Assembly (NCBI GenBank): GCA_017542485.1
Contig: JAFXXC010000019.1
Location: 1-64,000, forward strand
Origin: Acholeplasmatales bacterium
GTDB taxonomy: Bacteria > Bacillota_I > Bacilli_A > Acholeplasmatales > Anaeroplasmataceae
Length of the DNA stretch: 64,000 bases
Reading direction: 5' to 3'
The position numbers were made by a program, and so were the translations under genes. Positions 19,110 to 28,678 of the stretch are shown in pieces. The notes below the pieces were generated by a model. That model ran no database searches, was not told the DNA's origin, and saw only the letters and a list, made by a program, of their open reading frames with translations. Position 1 is the first letter of the stretch, and every line of letters starts with the position of its first letter.

Positions 19110-20378
19110 ATGGGATTCTTTGTTTTCTTATATAGTATAACTGGCATTGGAATGATTGTTAGTAATTACAAACTTAATAGAAGAATTCTAAGCTCAATTA
19201 ATATTTATTTAATCATATGGGTTTTAATGGTTTTGTTATTTGGAGCGAGATGGATTAATTATTATTATATTTCTGAAAAAACTATGCTGTTTATATATAT
19301 ATCCACAGTTTTGGTATTTTTAGGATATAGATTAGGTTCTAAAATAAAATTATCTAATAAGCCAAAGCCACCAAAAACTAAAAAATCATTTTTTAAAAAC
19401 AAAAGGAAATTAAAAAATGAAATATTAATTATATCTTTTATTTCTATGCTTGCAATTATACCTAATACAATATTCTTGATGCAAAGATATGGTTTTAATT
19501 TACTTTCAAAAACCACACAAATATATTATGATAATGTCGCTGGAACTGCTCCTTTTTCAATTCCGTATATTGGTGCACTTGCTCAAGTGGCTTGTATATT
19601 GGCAGGAATATATTTTGCATTATATGGATTTAAGAAGTTTTTGTTACTCCCTTTAGTTTTAGCAATGGTAGGAATATTACCTTCTGGCTCTAGAGGATGG
19701 TTGATATTAACAATATTATTTGTTTTATTTCCTACATTTATTACTAAAAGATTTGGAATCAAAACAAAGTTATCAAAAGGTAAAATTGTTTTCATTATAG
19801 GTATTCTTTTAACATTTGTTTTGTTTTTGATATTAACAATTAATCGTTCTAAGTACTTGGATCCAAACATATATAAATATATGTCACCAGGTATGATAAA
19901 GGTGGCTAATTCTGCACCGTGGCTATTTAAATTGTATCAGTATTTTGCCAGTCCGATTGGCGTATATAACGCATATTTAGCTGAACCAAATTATTATTTT
20001 GGAAAAAATACATTCGCAGTATTATATAATTTTTTAAACAAAATGGGTGTTGATGTTGTATATGATAGATATCAAAAGTTTTATTCGATACCAATTGAAA
20101 CTAATGTTGGAACATGGTTATTAGAATTGACTCAGGATTTTACATATATTGGGTTAATGTATGTGGTATTTTTGTTTTCTATATTTGTAGGCTATTTTGA
20201 AAGAAAGGCTGTAATATATAAGAAAGCTGAAGATTTGATGATATCAAGCCTTTTAAACACTGTATTAGTAATGAGTTTCTTTGTATGGTATTTTAGAGAA
20301 GGAACTATGATTGTTGTTTTATTAGTATGTTTGCTAATTAAAGTATTTTCTAAAATACGTATTCCAATTAGAATTTGA
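19110..20378 (+). CDS. Polysaccharide polymerase (Wzy-like, O-antigen polymerase family)
   Basis: About 422 residues with ten or more hydrophobic segments and a large outside loop near residues 250-330, the normal Wzy layout. The GILPSGSRGWL segment is typical of the oligosaccharide repeat unit polymerase group. I start at the ATG at 19110, which has a GTGGAGTG site six bases before it, rather than an ATG 21 bases upstream inside the previous gene. It would join lipid-linked repeat units on the outer face of the membrane. Wzy sequences vary widely, so the call rests on topology and context. Confidence 0.75.
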   Translation: MGFFVFLYSITGIGMIVSNYKLNRRILSSINIYLIIWVLMVLLFGARWINYYYISEKTMLFIYISTVLVFLGYRLGSKIKLSNKPKPPKTKKSFFKNKRKLKNEILIISFISMLAIIPNTIFLMQRYGFNLLSKTTQIYYDNVAGTAPFSIPYIGALAQVACILAGIYFALYGFKKFLLLPLVLAMVGILPSGSRGWLILTILFVLFPTFITKRFGIKTKLSKGKIVFIIGILLTFVLFLILTINRSKYLDPNIYKYMSPGMIKVANSAPWLFKLYQYFASPIGVYNAYLAEPNYYFGKNTFAVLYNFLNKMGVDVVYDRYQKFYSIPIETNVGTWLLELTQDFTYIGLMYVVFLFSIFVGYFERKAVIYKKAEDLMISSLLNTVLVMSFFVWYFREGTMIVVLLVCLLIKVFSKIRIPIRI

Positions 20379-20392
20379 GAGGGTTAATTTAT

Positions 20393-21637
20393 ATGAAAAA
20401 AATGATTTATTTTACAGGACAAGTTGATTCACCATTTTTGACGAATGAAATATCAAAATTTGTAAATGAATTTGATGAAGTAATGGTTATAGCTTATGAT
20501 GGTGATAAAACTATTTGTGATAAAATAGCGGAAGAATATAAATTTAAATATCATTTTGTTAAGGACATTAGAATTGGTTTAGGCTTTTTATCAAAATTAA
20601 GATCAATAAAAAAGAATAATTTTGTTAAAGATGAATTTAAAAAAGTTAAATTATCAAAGTCAAGAGTTTTTAAAAAGAAGCTGTATTTGTATTATTATTG
20701 TATTTATTTATTGAAGGTTGATAAGTATTTAAGGAACTATATGAATGATGATAATTGTGAATATTATTTATATTCTTTTTGGTTAAGTAGACCTGCATTT
20801 GCAGTTTCATATATTTCAAATAAGTATAAAAATGTTGTACGTGGTGTATCTAGAACGCACAGATATGATTTATATGAAGAGGAAAATGATTTAAACTACT
20901 TACCTTTTAGAAAATATATATGCGAGAATATCGATACTATTTATTTTTCAAGTATTGATACTGTCACTTATTTTGATAATAAAAACTATTCCATCAAAAA
21001 ACCTAGTTATAAATTATCATATTTAGGTACAAAAGATTATGGTAGAAAAAAAGAAAAGTCTACTGATAGTATTGTAATTGCTTCATGTTCATATATTATA
21101 AAAAGAAAAAGATTAGATTTGATTATATCACTAGTAAGTGAAATATCTAAACTCCATTCCGTTAAATGGATTCACATAGGTAATGGTGAAGATGAACAAA
21201 AAATGATTGAATTGGCAAATGAAAAATTGGAAAATGTAGATTATCAATTTTTGGGTAAAATGAGCGATGAAGAGATTTATGATAATTATAAGAAGTATAA
21301 TGTTGATTTCTTTGTTAATTTAAGTGATTCAGAAGGTATTCCTGTTTCTATATTAGAAGCAATGTCAATGGGTATCCCAGTAATAGCAAGAAATGTTGGT
21401 GGTATTTCGGATGCAATTGATGATGAATGCGGTATATTAATTAAAAATGATGCTAATTCGCTAGATGTTTTAAAAGATGTAGCAAAAAAGATTGTTTGCA
21501 TTTTTGATGATAACAATGAATACCAAAAATATAGTAATGCAATTTATGACAAATGGTTTGTTAAGTTTAATAGTGATAAGAATATAGAAAAAGTAGCTAA
21601 AGATATTATTAGTAATGATGTAATAAATCAACTTTAA
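20393..21637 (+). CDS. GT4 glycosyltransferase
   Basis: 414 residues from the ATG at 20393, preceded by a GAGAGGG site; a TTG at 20375 overlaps the previous stop and is not favoured. The C-terminal half is a GT1 donor domain, with SCSYIIKRKRLDLII, HIGNGEDEQKM, FLGKMSDEEIYDNY and the E-x7-E region SEGIPVSILEAMSMGIPVIA. The N-terminal half contains many basic and aromatic residues. It acts in the cytoplasm on lipid-linked intermediates. Donor and acceptor are unknown. Confidence 0.87.
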   Translation: MKKMIYFTGQVDSPFLTNEISKFVNEFDEVMVIAYDGDKTICDKIAEEYKFKYHFVKDIRIGLGFLSKLRSIKKNNFVKDEFKKVKLSKSRVFKKKLYLYYYCIYLLKVDKYLRNYMNDDNCEYYLYSFWLSRPAFAVSYISNKYKNVVRGVSRTHRYDLYEEENDLNYLPFRKYICENIDTIYFSSIDTVTYFDNKNYSIKKPSYKLSYLGTKDYGRKKEKSTDSIVIASCSYIIKRKRLDLIISLVSEISKLHSVKWIHIGNGEDEQKMIELANEKLENVDYQFLGKMSDEEIYDNYKKYNVDFFVNLSDSEGIPVSILEAMSMGIPVIARNVGGISDAIDDECGILIKNDANSLDVLKDVAKKIVCIFDDNNEYQKYSNAIYDKWFVKFNSDKNIEKVAKDIISNDVINQL

Positions 21638-21655
21638 TTATAAAAAGGAGTACTT

Positions 21656-22594
21656 ATGGGAAAAAATGCGCTTGTGATAGGTGCGACAGGATTATTGGGA
21701 TATAATGTTGCCGTGGAATTGAGTAAAAGTGGATGGAAGGTAAGAGCTATTGGTAAAGAAGCTGTTTCAAACTTTGGGTTATTTGGTTCTAATATTGAAT
21801 ATATGTCAGGTGATTTTTATGATCAGACTTTTTTAGAAAGTAACCTAGAGGGAATTGACAAGGTGTTTTTTTTCCTATCTACTACTTTTCCTTCTTCAAA
21901 TGTTAACGATTTAGAATTAGAGGTATCAAAAACGTTTTTTGGGTTAGATTATCTTCTAAGGAACATGATTAAGAAAAATGTGAAAGAAATAGTTTTTCCA
22001 TCATCAGGAGGAACTATATATGGAAATATTGAAAAAGAATGTGTTTGTGAAACTGATATAACCAATCCTTCTACACCTTATGGTGTTGGAAAAAAAATAA
22101 GTGAAGAAATATTAAAATTTTATAGCACTAAAGGTATTTCAAGTACTGTTGTAAGAGTTGGTAATGTATATGGTGGTCGCTTTTCTAGAAATACAAATCA
22201 AGGAGTTATTGATATTTTTATTCAAAAAGCATTAAATCATGAACAAGTTTCAGTATGGGGTAATTCTTTGCATAATACAAGAGATTATATTTTTGTTGAT
22301 GATTTAGCAGATGCAATAGTTAAATTAGCTGAATATAAACCAGAAGGATTTGAAATATATAATTTAAGTTCTGGAGTTGGTACGACATTAGAAGAAATTA
22401 TAAATATTATAAATGATAATCTTGAATCCCCACTTGATGTCAAATATGTAGATAACAAAGCAACTGATTCAATAAGAAAGATTGTTTTGGATATTAGTAA
22501 AATAGAAAAGAAAATATTATGGAAACCAAAGTATTCTATTAAAAATGGAATCATAGAAACAATTAAGAGGAAAAAGAATTTAAGAGGTGAATAG
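21656..22594 (+). CDS. NAD-dependent epimerase/dehydratase (extended SDR)
   Basis: 312 residues. NAD-binding [11 protein letters not shown] at the N terminus, the serine-threonine pair in PSSGGTIYG and the catalytic YxxxK as [10 protein letters not shown], followed by RVGNVYGG. The G-x-x-G-x-x-G motif and length match UDP-hexose 4-epimerase-like enzymes. It may supply a UDP-galactose- or fucose-type sugar; the sequence does not say which. It is preceded by a clear AAAAGGAG site and lies directly before rfbA. Confidence 0.87.
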   Translation: MGKNALVIGATGLLGYNVAVELSKSGWKVRAIGKEAVSNFGLFGSNIEYMSGDFYDQTFLESNLEGIDKVFFFLSTTFPSSNVNDLELEVSKTFFGLDYLLRNMIKKNVKEIVFPSSGGTIYGNIEKECVCETDITNPSTPYGVGKKISEEILKFYSTKGISSTVVRVGNVYGGRFSRNTNQGVIDIFIQKALNHEQVSVWGNSLHNTRDYIFVDDLADAIVKLAEYKPEGFEIYNLSSGVGTTLEEIINIINDNLESPLDVKYVDNKATDSIRKIVLDISKIEKKILWKPKYSIKNGIIETIKRKKNLRGE

Positions 22595-22596
22595 TT

Positions 22597-23481
22597 ATGA
22601 AAGGTATAATTTTAGCAGGTGGTTCAGGAACACGTCTATATCCACTAACAATGGTAACATCTAAACAATTATTACCAGTTTATGATAAACCAATGATTTA
22701 TTATCCATTAAGTATATTAATGCTTGCGGGTATTAAGGATATATTAATCATATCTACACCAGAAGATACTCCAAGAATGGAAGCATTACTTGGTAATGGT
22801 AATCATTTTGGATTAAACCTACAATATAAGGTTCAACCATCACCAGATGGTTTAGCACAAGCATTCCTACTAGGTGAAGAATTCATAGGTGATGATGCTT
22901 GTTGTATGATTTTAGGTGATAATGTATTATATGGAAACGGTCTAAAAGGTAACCTAAAGGAAGCAGTAAAGAATGCAGAAGCAGGTAAGGCAACTGTATT
23001 TGGATATTACGTACCAGATCCTGAAAGATTTGGCGTTGTTGAATTTGATTCAAAGGGTAAGGCTATTTCAATTGAAGAAAAACCGAAGCAACCAAAATCA
23101 AATTATGCAGTAATTGGTCTTTATTTCTATCCAAAGGGAGTATCAGCTAAGGCACATCAAGTTAAGCCTTCAGCTCGTGGAGAATTAGAAATAACAACAT
23201 TAAATAATATGTATTTAGATGATAATAATTTAAATGTTATTACATTTGGTAGAGGTTTAACATGGTTAGATGCAGGTACTCATGAGTCTTTAGCAGAAGC
23301 TACAGCATTTGTTAAGATGATTGAAGAACATCAAGGATTAATGATTTCATGTCCTGAAGAAATTGCATTTGATAATGGTTGGATTACAAAGGAGAAAATA
23401 TTAGAAATAGGTAAGACAATGGCTAAGAATACATATGGACAACATTTAATTAATGTCGCAGAAGGTAAGGTATTAAAATAA
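22597..23481 (+). CDS. rfbA: Glucose-1-phosphate thymidylyltransferase, copy 1
   Basis: 294 residues, the standard RmlA length. It starts [16 protein letters not shown] (nucleotide-binding loop) with [17 protein letters not shown], and has the metal-binding aspartate in ILGDNVLYG and [18 protein letters not shown]. It makes dTDP-glucose, step one to dTDP-L-rhamnose. A close paralogue lies at 38111-38995, almost identical in protein but different at many silent positions. It shares one base with rfbC. Confidence 0.97.
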   Translation: MKGIILAGGSGTRLYPLTMVTSKQLLPVYDKPMIYYPLSILMLAGIKDILIISTPEDTPRMEALLGNGNHFGLNLQYKVQPSPDGLAQAFLLGEEFIGDDACCMILGDNVLYGNGLKGNLKEAVKNAEAGKATVFGYYVPDPERFGVVEFDSKGKAISIEEKPKQPKSNYAVIGLYFYPKGVSAKAHQVKPSARGELEITTLNNMYLDDNNLNVITFGRGLTWLDAGTHESLAEATAFVKMIEEHQGLMISCPEEIAFDNGWITKEKILEIGKTMAKNTYGQHLINVAEGKVLK

Positions 23482-24044
23482 TGAGTAAAACATTTGGTAA
23501 CTTTACTTTTAATGAAACATCAATAAAAGATGTATATACAATTGATGTTAAAAAGTATGGTGATAATCGTGGTTACTTTATGGAAACATATAAGGAAACT
23601 GATTTTAAGGCTGCAGGTTTGAATTATAATTTTGTTCAAGATAATCAATCTAAATCTAAAGTAGGAGTATTAAGGGGCTTACATTTTCAAAAGACATTCC
23701 CTCAAGCAAAGTTAGTTAGATGCTTAGAAGGTGAAGTATTTGATGTAGCAGTAGACCTACGTGCTGGTTCACCTACTTATGGTAAATGGGAAGGCGTAGT
23801 ATTATCTGCTGAAAAAGGTAATATGTTTATGATTCCAAGAGGCTTCGCTCATGGATTTGTGGTATTAAGTGATACTGCAACATTTACATATAAATGTGAT
23901 GAATTATATCACCCAGAGGATGAAGGTGGTATTATGTGGAATGACCCTGAAATTGGTATAGAGTGGCCATATAAGGGTGAAGTATTATTATCCGAAAAGG
24001 ATAAAGTACATCCTGCATTAAAAGATAGTAAGATTAAGTTTTAA
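23481..24044 (+). CDS. rfbC: dTDP-4-dehydrorhamnose 3,5-epimerase, copy 1
   Basis: 187 residues of cupin fold. RmlC signatures are DNRGYFMETY, VQDNQSKSK, GVLRGLHFQ (catalytic His) and FMIPRGFAHGF, with the conserved DELYHPEDEGGI near the C terminus. It epimerises C3 and C5 of dTDP-4-keto-6-deoxyglucose. It lies in the order A-C-D-B, with the other three rhamnose genes contiguous. The second copy is at 38995-39558. Confidence 0.97.
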   Translation: MSKTFGNFTFNETSIKDVYTIDVKKYGDNRGYFMETYKETDFKAAGLNYNFVQDNQSKSKVGVLRGLHFQKTFPQAKLVRCLEGEVFDVAVDLRAGSPTYGKWEGVVLSAEKGNMFMIPRGFAHGFVVLSDTATFTYKCDELYHPEDEGGIMWNDPEIGIEWPYKGEVLLSEKDKVHPALKDSKIKF

Positions 24045-24061
24045 TTGAGGTGAGCATAATT

Positions 24062-24940
24062 ATGTCAAATGATATGAAAATCTTAGTTACAGGAGTAAAG
24101 GGTCAATTAGGTTATGACTGTGTAAGAGAATTAACTCTACGTGGCTATACAAATGTAAAAGGAATAGACATTGATGACTTAGATTTGACTAAGGAAGATG
24201 ATGTAAAAAAATATATAAATGAATATAAACCAGATGTAGTTATGCATAACGCGGCATGGACAGCTGTTGATAAGGCAGAAGAAAATGAGAATAAAGTGTA
24301 CGAAGTAAATGCTTTAGCACCTAAATACATTGCAGAAGCTTGTAAAGAAGTTAATGCTAAAATGGTATACATATCTACAGATTATGTATTTAATGGTTTA
24401 GGTGATAAACCATTTAACGTTGATGACCCTAAAGAAGGTTTATCAGTATATGGTAAAACAAAGGCTCAAGGTGAAGATTTTGTTACATCTACTATAGATA
24501 AATATTTTATAGTAAGAATATCTTGGGTATTTGGTAAGAATGGTAATAATTTTGTTAAGACTATGTTAAAACTTGCAAATATGGGTAAGAATGAATTAAA
24601 TGTTGTATGTGATCAAATAGGTTCAGTAACATATACATATGATTTATCAAAATTATTATGTGATATGATAGAAACTGATAAATACGGAATATATCATGCA
24701 ACAAATGAAGGATATATATCTTGGGCAGAATTTGCATACGAAATATTTAAACAAGCAAACAAAAATGTTAAAGTAAATCCTATTACAACAGAGGAATACT
24801 TGAAGTTAGTTCCACAACAGGCAAAACGCCCATTAAATTCAAGAATGTCTAAAGACAGTCTAGATAAAGCTGGCTTTAAGAGACTTCCAGATTGGAAGGA
24901 TGCATTATCACGTTATTTAAAAGAATTGGAGGAAAAATAA
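24062..24940 (+). CDS. rfbD: dTDP-4-dehydrorhamnose reductase, copy 1
   Basis: 292 residues from the ATG at 24062, preceded by GAGGTG; a GTG at 24050 overlaps that site and is rejected. SDR motifs are VTGVKGQLGYD, HNAAWTAVDKAE, STDYVFNG and YGKTKAQGE (YxxxK), with the RISWVFG segment typical of RmlD. It performs the last step to dTDP-L-rhamnose. Near-identical paralogue at 39583-40464. Confidence 0.96.
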   Translation: MSNDMKILVTGVKGQLGYDCVRELTLRGYTNVKGIDIDDLDLTKEDDVKKYINEYKPDVVMHNAAWTAVDKAEENENKVYEVNALAPKYIAEACKEVNAKMVYISTDYVFNGLGDKPFNVDDPKEGLSVYGKTKAQGEDFVTSTIDKYFIVRISWVFGKNGNNFVKTMLKLANMGKNELNVVCDQIGSVTYTYDLSKLLCDMIETDKYGIYHATNEGYISWAEFAYEIFKQANKNVKVNPITTEEYLKLVPQQAKRPLNSRMSKDSLDKAGFKRLPDWKDALSRYLKELEEK

Positions 24941-24941
24941 T

Positions 24942-25964
24942 ATGGCAAAATTTTTAGTAACAGGTGGAGCAGGTTTCATTGGAGGAAACTTCCTACACAT
25001 AATGGTAAATAAATATCCTAATGACGAGTATGTTTGTATTGATGCCTTAACATATGCAGGTAATATGGAGACATTAGCTCCAATTATGGATAAGCCTAAT
25101 TTTAAGTTTGTACATGAAAATATATGTAATAGAGATGCAGTATTTAAATTATTTGAAGAAGAAAAATTTGATTATGTAATTAATTTCGCTGCTGAATCTC
25201 ATGTAGATAGATCTATAGAAAATCCACGTATTTTCTTAGAGACAAATATATTAGGTACACAAACATTAATGGACGCATGTAGAAAGTATGGTATTAAAAG
25301 ATACCATCAAGTATCTACAGATGAAGTATATGGAGACTTACCTCTTGATAGACCAGATCTATTCTTTACAGAGAATACTCCAATTCATACATCATCACCA
25401 TATAGTGCAAGTAAGGCAAGTGCTGATTTATTAGTACAAGCTTATCATAGAACATTTGGTTTACCTATAACAATTTCTAGATGTTCTAATAACTATGGTC
25501 CATATCATTTCCCTGAAAAGTTAATACCTTTAATGATTCAAAAGGCGTTAAGAGGCGAAAAATTACCAGTATATGGTAAAGGTGAAAATGTACGTGACTG
25601 GCTATATGTAGGAGATCACTGTACTGCCATTGATTTAATTGTTAGAAATGGTAGAGATGGTGAAGTATATAATATTGGTGGACATAATGAAAGAACTAAC
25701 CTTCAAGTAGTTAAAACAATATTAAAAGAATTAGGAAAGCCTGAAACATTAATTAATTATGTAACAGATAGACCTGGACATGACCTAAGATATGCAATGG
25801 ACCCAACAAAGATTGAAACAGAGCTTGGTTGGAAACCAGAACATAATTTTGATACAGGTATTATCGCAACAATTAAATGGAATTTAGAAAACCAAGAATG
25901 GTTACGCCATGTAGAATCTGGAGAATACATGAATTGGTTAGATAAGAATTATAATAAGAGATAG
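24942..25964 (+). CDS. rfbB: dTDP-glucose 4,6-dehydratase, copy 1
   Basis: 340 residues. NAD-binding VTGGAGFIGGNF, NFAAESHVDRSI, VSTDEVYGDL with the catalytic Asp-Glu pair, YSASKASAD (YxxxK) and RCSNNYGPYHFPEKLIP are all present and diagnostic of RmlB. It lies one base after rfbD and completes the first rhamnose set. The second copy (44776-45798) is almost the same protein and, by eye at its 5' end, closer at the DNA level than the rfbA pair. Confidence 0.97.
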   Translation: MAKFLVTGGAGFIGGNFLHIMVNKYPNDEYVCIDALTYAGNMETLAPIMDKPNFKFVHENICNRDAVFKLFEEEKFDYVINFAAESHVDRSIENPRIFLETNILGTQTLMDACRKYGIKRYHQVSTDEVYGDLPLDRPDLFFTENTPIHTSSPYSASKASADLLVQAYHRTFGLPITISRCSNNYGPYHFPEKLIPLMIQKALRGEKLPVYGKGENVRDWLYVGDHCTAIDLIVRNGRDGEVYNIGGHNERTNLQVVKTILKELGKPETLINYVTDRPGHDLRYAMDPTKIETELGWKPEHNFDTGIIATIKWNLENQEWLRHVESGEYMNWLDKNYNKR

Positions 25965-25977
25965 AAGAGTGATATTA

Positions 25978-27498
25978 ATGAATCAGCAGGAGATACAAGC
26001 TGAAGAAGAATTGAATATTGAAGAATCAATTGTATCTGCTGATTCAGTTGATATTGAGAAGGGAAAAAACGATACAGTAGATAAGAAAGCATTTTTTAAA
26101 AACGTAATTGTAGTGTTGATAAGTAATATTATATCAGTATTGTCAGGAGTCTTGGTTGGCTTTATTGTTCCTAAAATGTTAGGTGTAACAGAATATGGAT
26201 ATTATAAAACATTTACTTTATATTCTTCATATATTGGTATACTTCATTTTGGATTTATTGATGGTATTTATTTGAAGTTCGCTGGAAAGAAATATGAGGA
26301 TTTAGATAAAAATAAATTTAGAACGTATACTAGATTTTTGTTTTTAATGGAACTTATTGTTTCTTTATTGGTTTTATCCTTTTCATTTGTGTTTATTGGA
26401 ACAAATTATTTCACATTAATTTTATTTGTTGCATTAAATGTATTTGCAACAAATATAATTACGTATTTTGAATTTATTAGTCAAGTTACAATGAAATTCA
26501 AAAGAATAACAATTAGAAATGTAATTAGGTGTTCTTTTAATATTATTTCTGTATTATTTTTGTATTTTTTATATAGATTTAATGATGTAGAAATTTATAA
26601 TACAATCTATGTTGTTATTGTATTATCAATTACTTATATATTAGCTATATGGTACGCATTTACTTATAGAGAATTAATATTTGGTAAAGCGAATAAATTT
26701 AAAGAAGAGCGTAAAGAATTATTATATTTTTTTAAAGTGGGAATACCATTGTTAATGGCAAATCTAATAGGACAATTGGTATTTGTTGTTGACCAACAAT
26801 TTGTTAATATACTTTTCGATAATGATACATATTCAACATATGCTTTTGCATATACATTAATAAATTTGGTTACAATAGCCACAAGCGCAATATCTGTTGT
26901 ACTGTATCCAACATTAAGAAATATGAATGATGAATCTATTACAAAGAATTATTCTAATATTAATTCATATTTGTTAATTTTTGTATCTTTATGTTTAATT
27001 GCATATTTTCCATTAGATGTAATTGTAAGACATTTTTTACCTAATTATTCTCAGTCGTTAGACGTGTTAATTATAATAATTCCAGGTGTACTAATTTCAT
27101 CAAGTATATCTGTTATTAAATATAATTGTTATAAAACATTTAATAAGATATTAAATTATTTCTTTAAGTCATTAGCAATTTTGATTATTGCGATATTAGC
27201 TGACTTGATTGTTTACTTTATATTCAAAAACACTGCATCAATTTCTATTGTCTCAATTGCAGTATTAATCGTATGGTATTTATTAGTAGAAATGTATTTT
27301 GTTAGAGTGTATAAGGTTGGATGGATAAAGAATTTTATCTATTTGTTATTAACTATTGCTGGATTTTATGGTGCAACATTTGTTCCTAATATTTACTTAG
27401 CTGGTGTTACATATTTGGCATACTTTTTAGTCATTACTGTTGCTTTATATTTTAGATTGTTACAATCAATATTGGTTAAGGTTAAAAATAGAGGTTAG
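25978..27498 (+). CDS. Wzx-type polysaccharide flippase, locus 1
   Basis: About 506 residues. A 35-residue acidic N-terminal tail precedes about 12-14 hydrophobic segments, typical of the MOP/MATE-like Wzx family (oligosaccharide flippase). The KMLGVTEYGYYKTFTLYSSYIG segment after the first helix is characteristic. It flips lipid-linked repeat units across the membrane. The paralogue in locus 2 (41397-42905) shares the same layout and several segments (YGYYKTFTLY, FGIIDGIYLK) but is clearly diverged. Start taken at the ATG at 25978, after an AGAAGAGTG site. Confidence 0.9.
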   Translation: MNQQEIQAEEELNIEESIVSADSVDIEKGKNDTVDKKAFFKNVIVVLISNIISVLSGVLVGFIVPKMLGVTEYGYYKTFTLYSSYIGILHFGFIDGIYLKFAGKKYEDLDKNKFRTYTRFLFLMELIVSLLVLSFSFVFIGTNYFTLILFVALNVFATNIITYFEFISQVTMKFKRITIRNVIRCSFNIISVLFLYFLYRFNDVEIYNTIYVVIVLSITYILAIWYAFTYRELIFGKANKFKEERKELLYFFKVGIPLLMANLIGQLVFVVDQQFVNILFDNDTYSTYAFAYTLINLVTIATSAISVVLYPTLRNMNDESITKNYSNINSYLLIFVSLCLIAYFPLDVIVRHFLPNYSQSLDVLIIIIPGVLISSSISVIKYNCYKTFNKILNYFFKSLAILIIAILADLIVYFIFKNTASISIVSIAVLIVWYLLVEMYFVRVYKVGWIKNFIYLLLTIAGFYGATFVPNIYLAGVTYLAYFLVITVALYFRLLQSILVKVKNRG

Positions 27499-27499
27499 T

Positions 27500-28633
27500 A
27501 TGGAAAATCAAGTTGTGAATAATACCAAAAGAAAATCAAATTTTGAATTACTAAGAATAATATCGATATTATTTATAATTGGTCATCATTTCGCTATACA
27601 CGGAGTTCATATTTTTAACTCAGGTGCATATGAAAATGCAAGTCTAGTTAATAGAGCATTTGTCGATTTAATGCTTCCTGGTGGATTTGTTGGTGTGGCG
27701 TTATTTTTCATGATAACCGGATATTTTTTTATTGATAATAATAGGATTAAAATTTTGAAATATATTATTGAAGCAATATTTTATGGCTTGGTCATATTTA
27801 TTTTGCTAATAATAATTAATTTAACTGGTTATCAATATCCAGAGTTATCGTCTTTGCAAAAAACTCAAGTTGTTATGGCTATGATATTTAATCCAGCAAC
27901 AAGTTATGCATGGTGGTTCTTGTGTTCATATATTCTTTTGATATTGATGTCCCCTGTAATTAATAAATTGTTTAATAAACTTGATAAGAAAGGATATCTT
28001 ATCTTATTAATCTTGTTTTGGATTCTTGTATATTCAATTGATAAGTTTTCATCATCATACTATTACAATTTGACAAGAGGAGTAATGTTTTATTTAATAG
28101 GTGGTTTTATCAAAAAGTATTATGTAAATGGTGTATGCAATTGTTGGTATAAAATGATGCTATTGCTTGTTGCTTTTTTTGTGGGATGGGTATCTTTTGC
28201 TTTTGGTGAATATTATTATTATAATGTTTCTATTGATGGATTTAATGTTATACTTAAAAATAGTGAATACTTATCTTTAATAGAATCATCAATACTCACA
28301 CCTATATGTGCAATTTCTTTGTTTTTGTTTTTTACAAGTTTCAGTTTTTATAGTAAAACAATAAATTTTGTAGCTAAAACGACATTCGGCATTTATTTGT
28401 TACACGATAGCTATATTTCTAGACATTTTATATGGCATTTATTACTTGGTGATGGGACAATCATTACCAAAGCAATCTTCCCGCTATACGGATTATTTTG
28501 CGTATTATTAGCTTTTATAGTTTGCATGCTTATTGATATTTTTAGAATGTTATTTATTGAAAAGCATTTATTAAAGTTGGCCACTAAGATAGTTGATGAT
28601 TTTAGCAAAAAACATGTTGTAGATGAGGAATAA
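27500..28633 (+). CDS. Membrane O-acyltransferase (acyltransferase family 3)
   Basis: 377 residues, around ten transmembrane segments. The N terminus has NFELLRIISILFIIGHH, with the catalytic histidine in the FIIGHHF element of the family, and PGGFVGVALFFMITGYFF follows. Proteins of this kind (OafA/WecH-like) acetylate surface polysaccharides. The start at 27500 is one base after the Wzx stop codon; an upstream ATG inside the Wzx gene is rejected. It likely decorates the repeat unit of locus 1. Confidence 0.9.
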   Translation: MENQVVNNTKRKSNFELLRIISILFIIGHHFAIHGVHIFNSGAYENASLVNRAFVDLMLPGGFVGVALFFMITGYFFIDNNRIKILKYIIEAIFYGLVIFILLIIINLTGYQYPELSSLQKTQVVMAMIFNPATSYAWWFLCSYILLILMSPVINKLFNKLDKKGYLILLILFWILVYSIDKFSSSYYYNLTRGVMFYLIGGFIKKYYVNGVCNCWYKMMLLLVAFFVGWVSFAFGEYYYYNVSIDGFNVILKNSEYLSLIESSILTPICAISLFLFFTSFSFYSKTINFVAKTTFGIYLLHDSYISRHFIWHLLLGDGTIITKAIFPLYGLFCVLLAFIVCMLIDIFRMLFIEKHLLKLATKIVDDFSKKHVVDEE

Positions 28634-28678
28634 TCAAAGTTAACTTTATTTATTAATAGAATTAGCAGGTGATGAAAA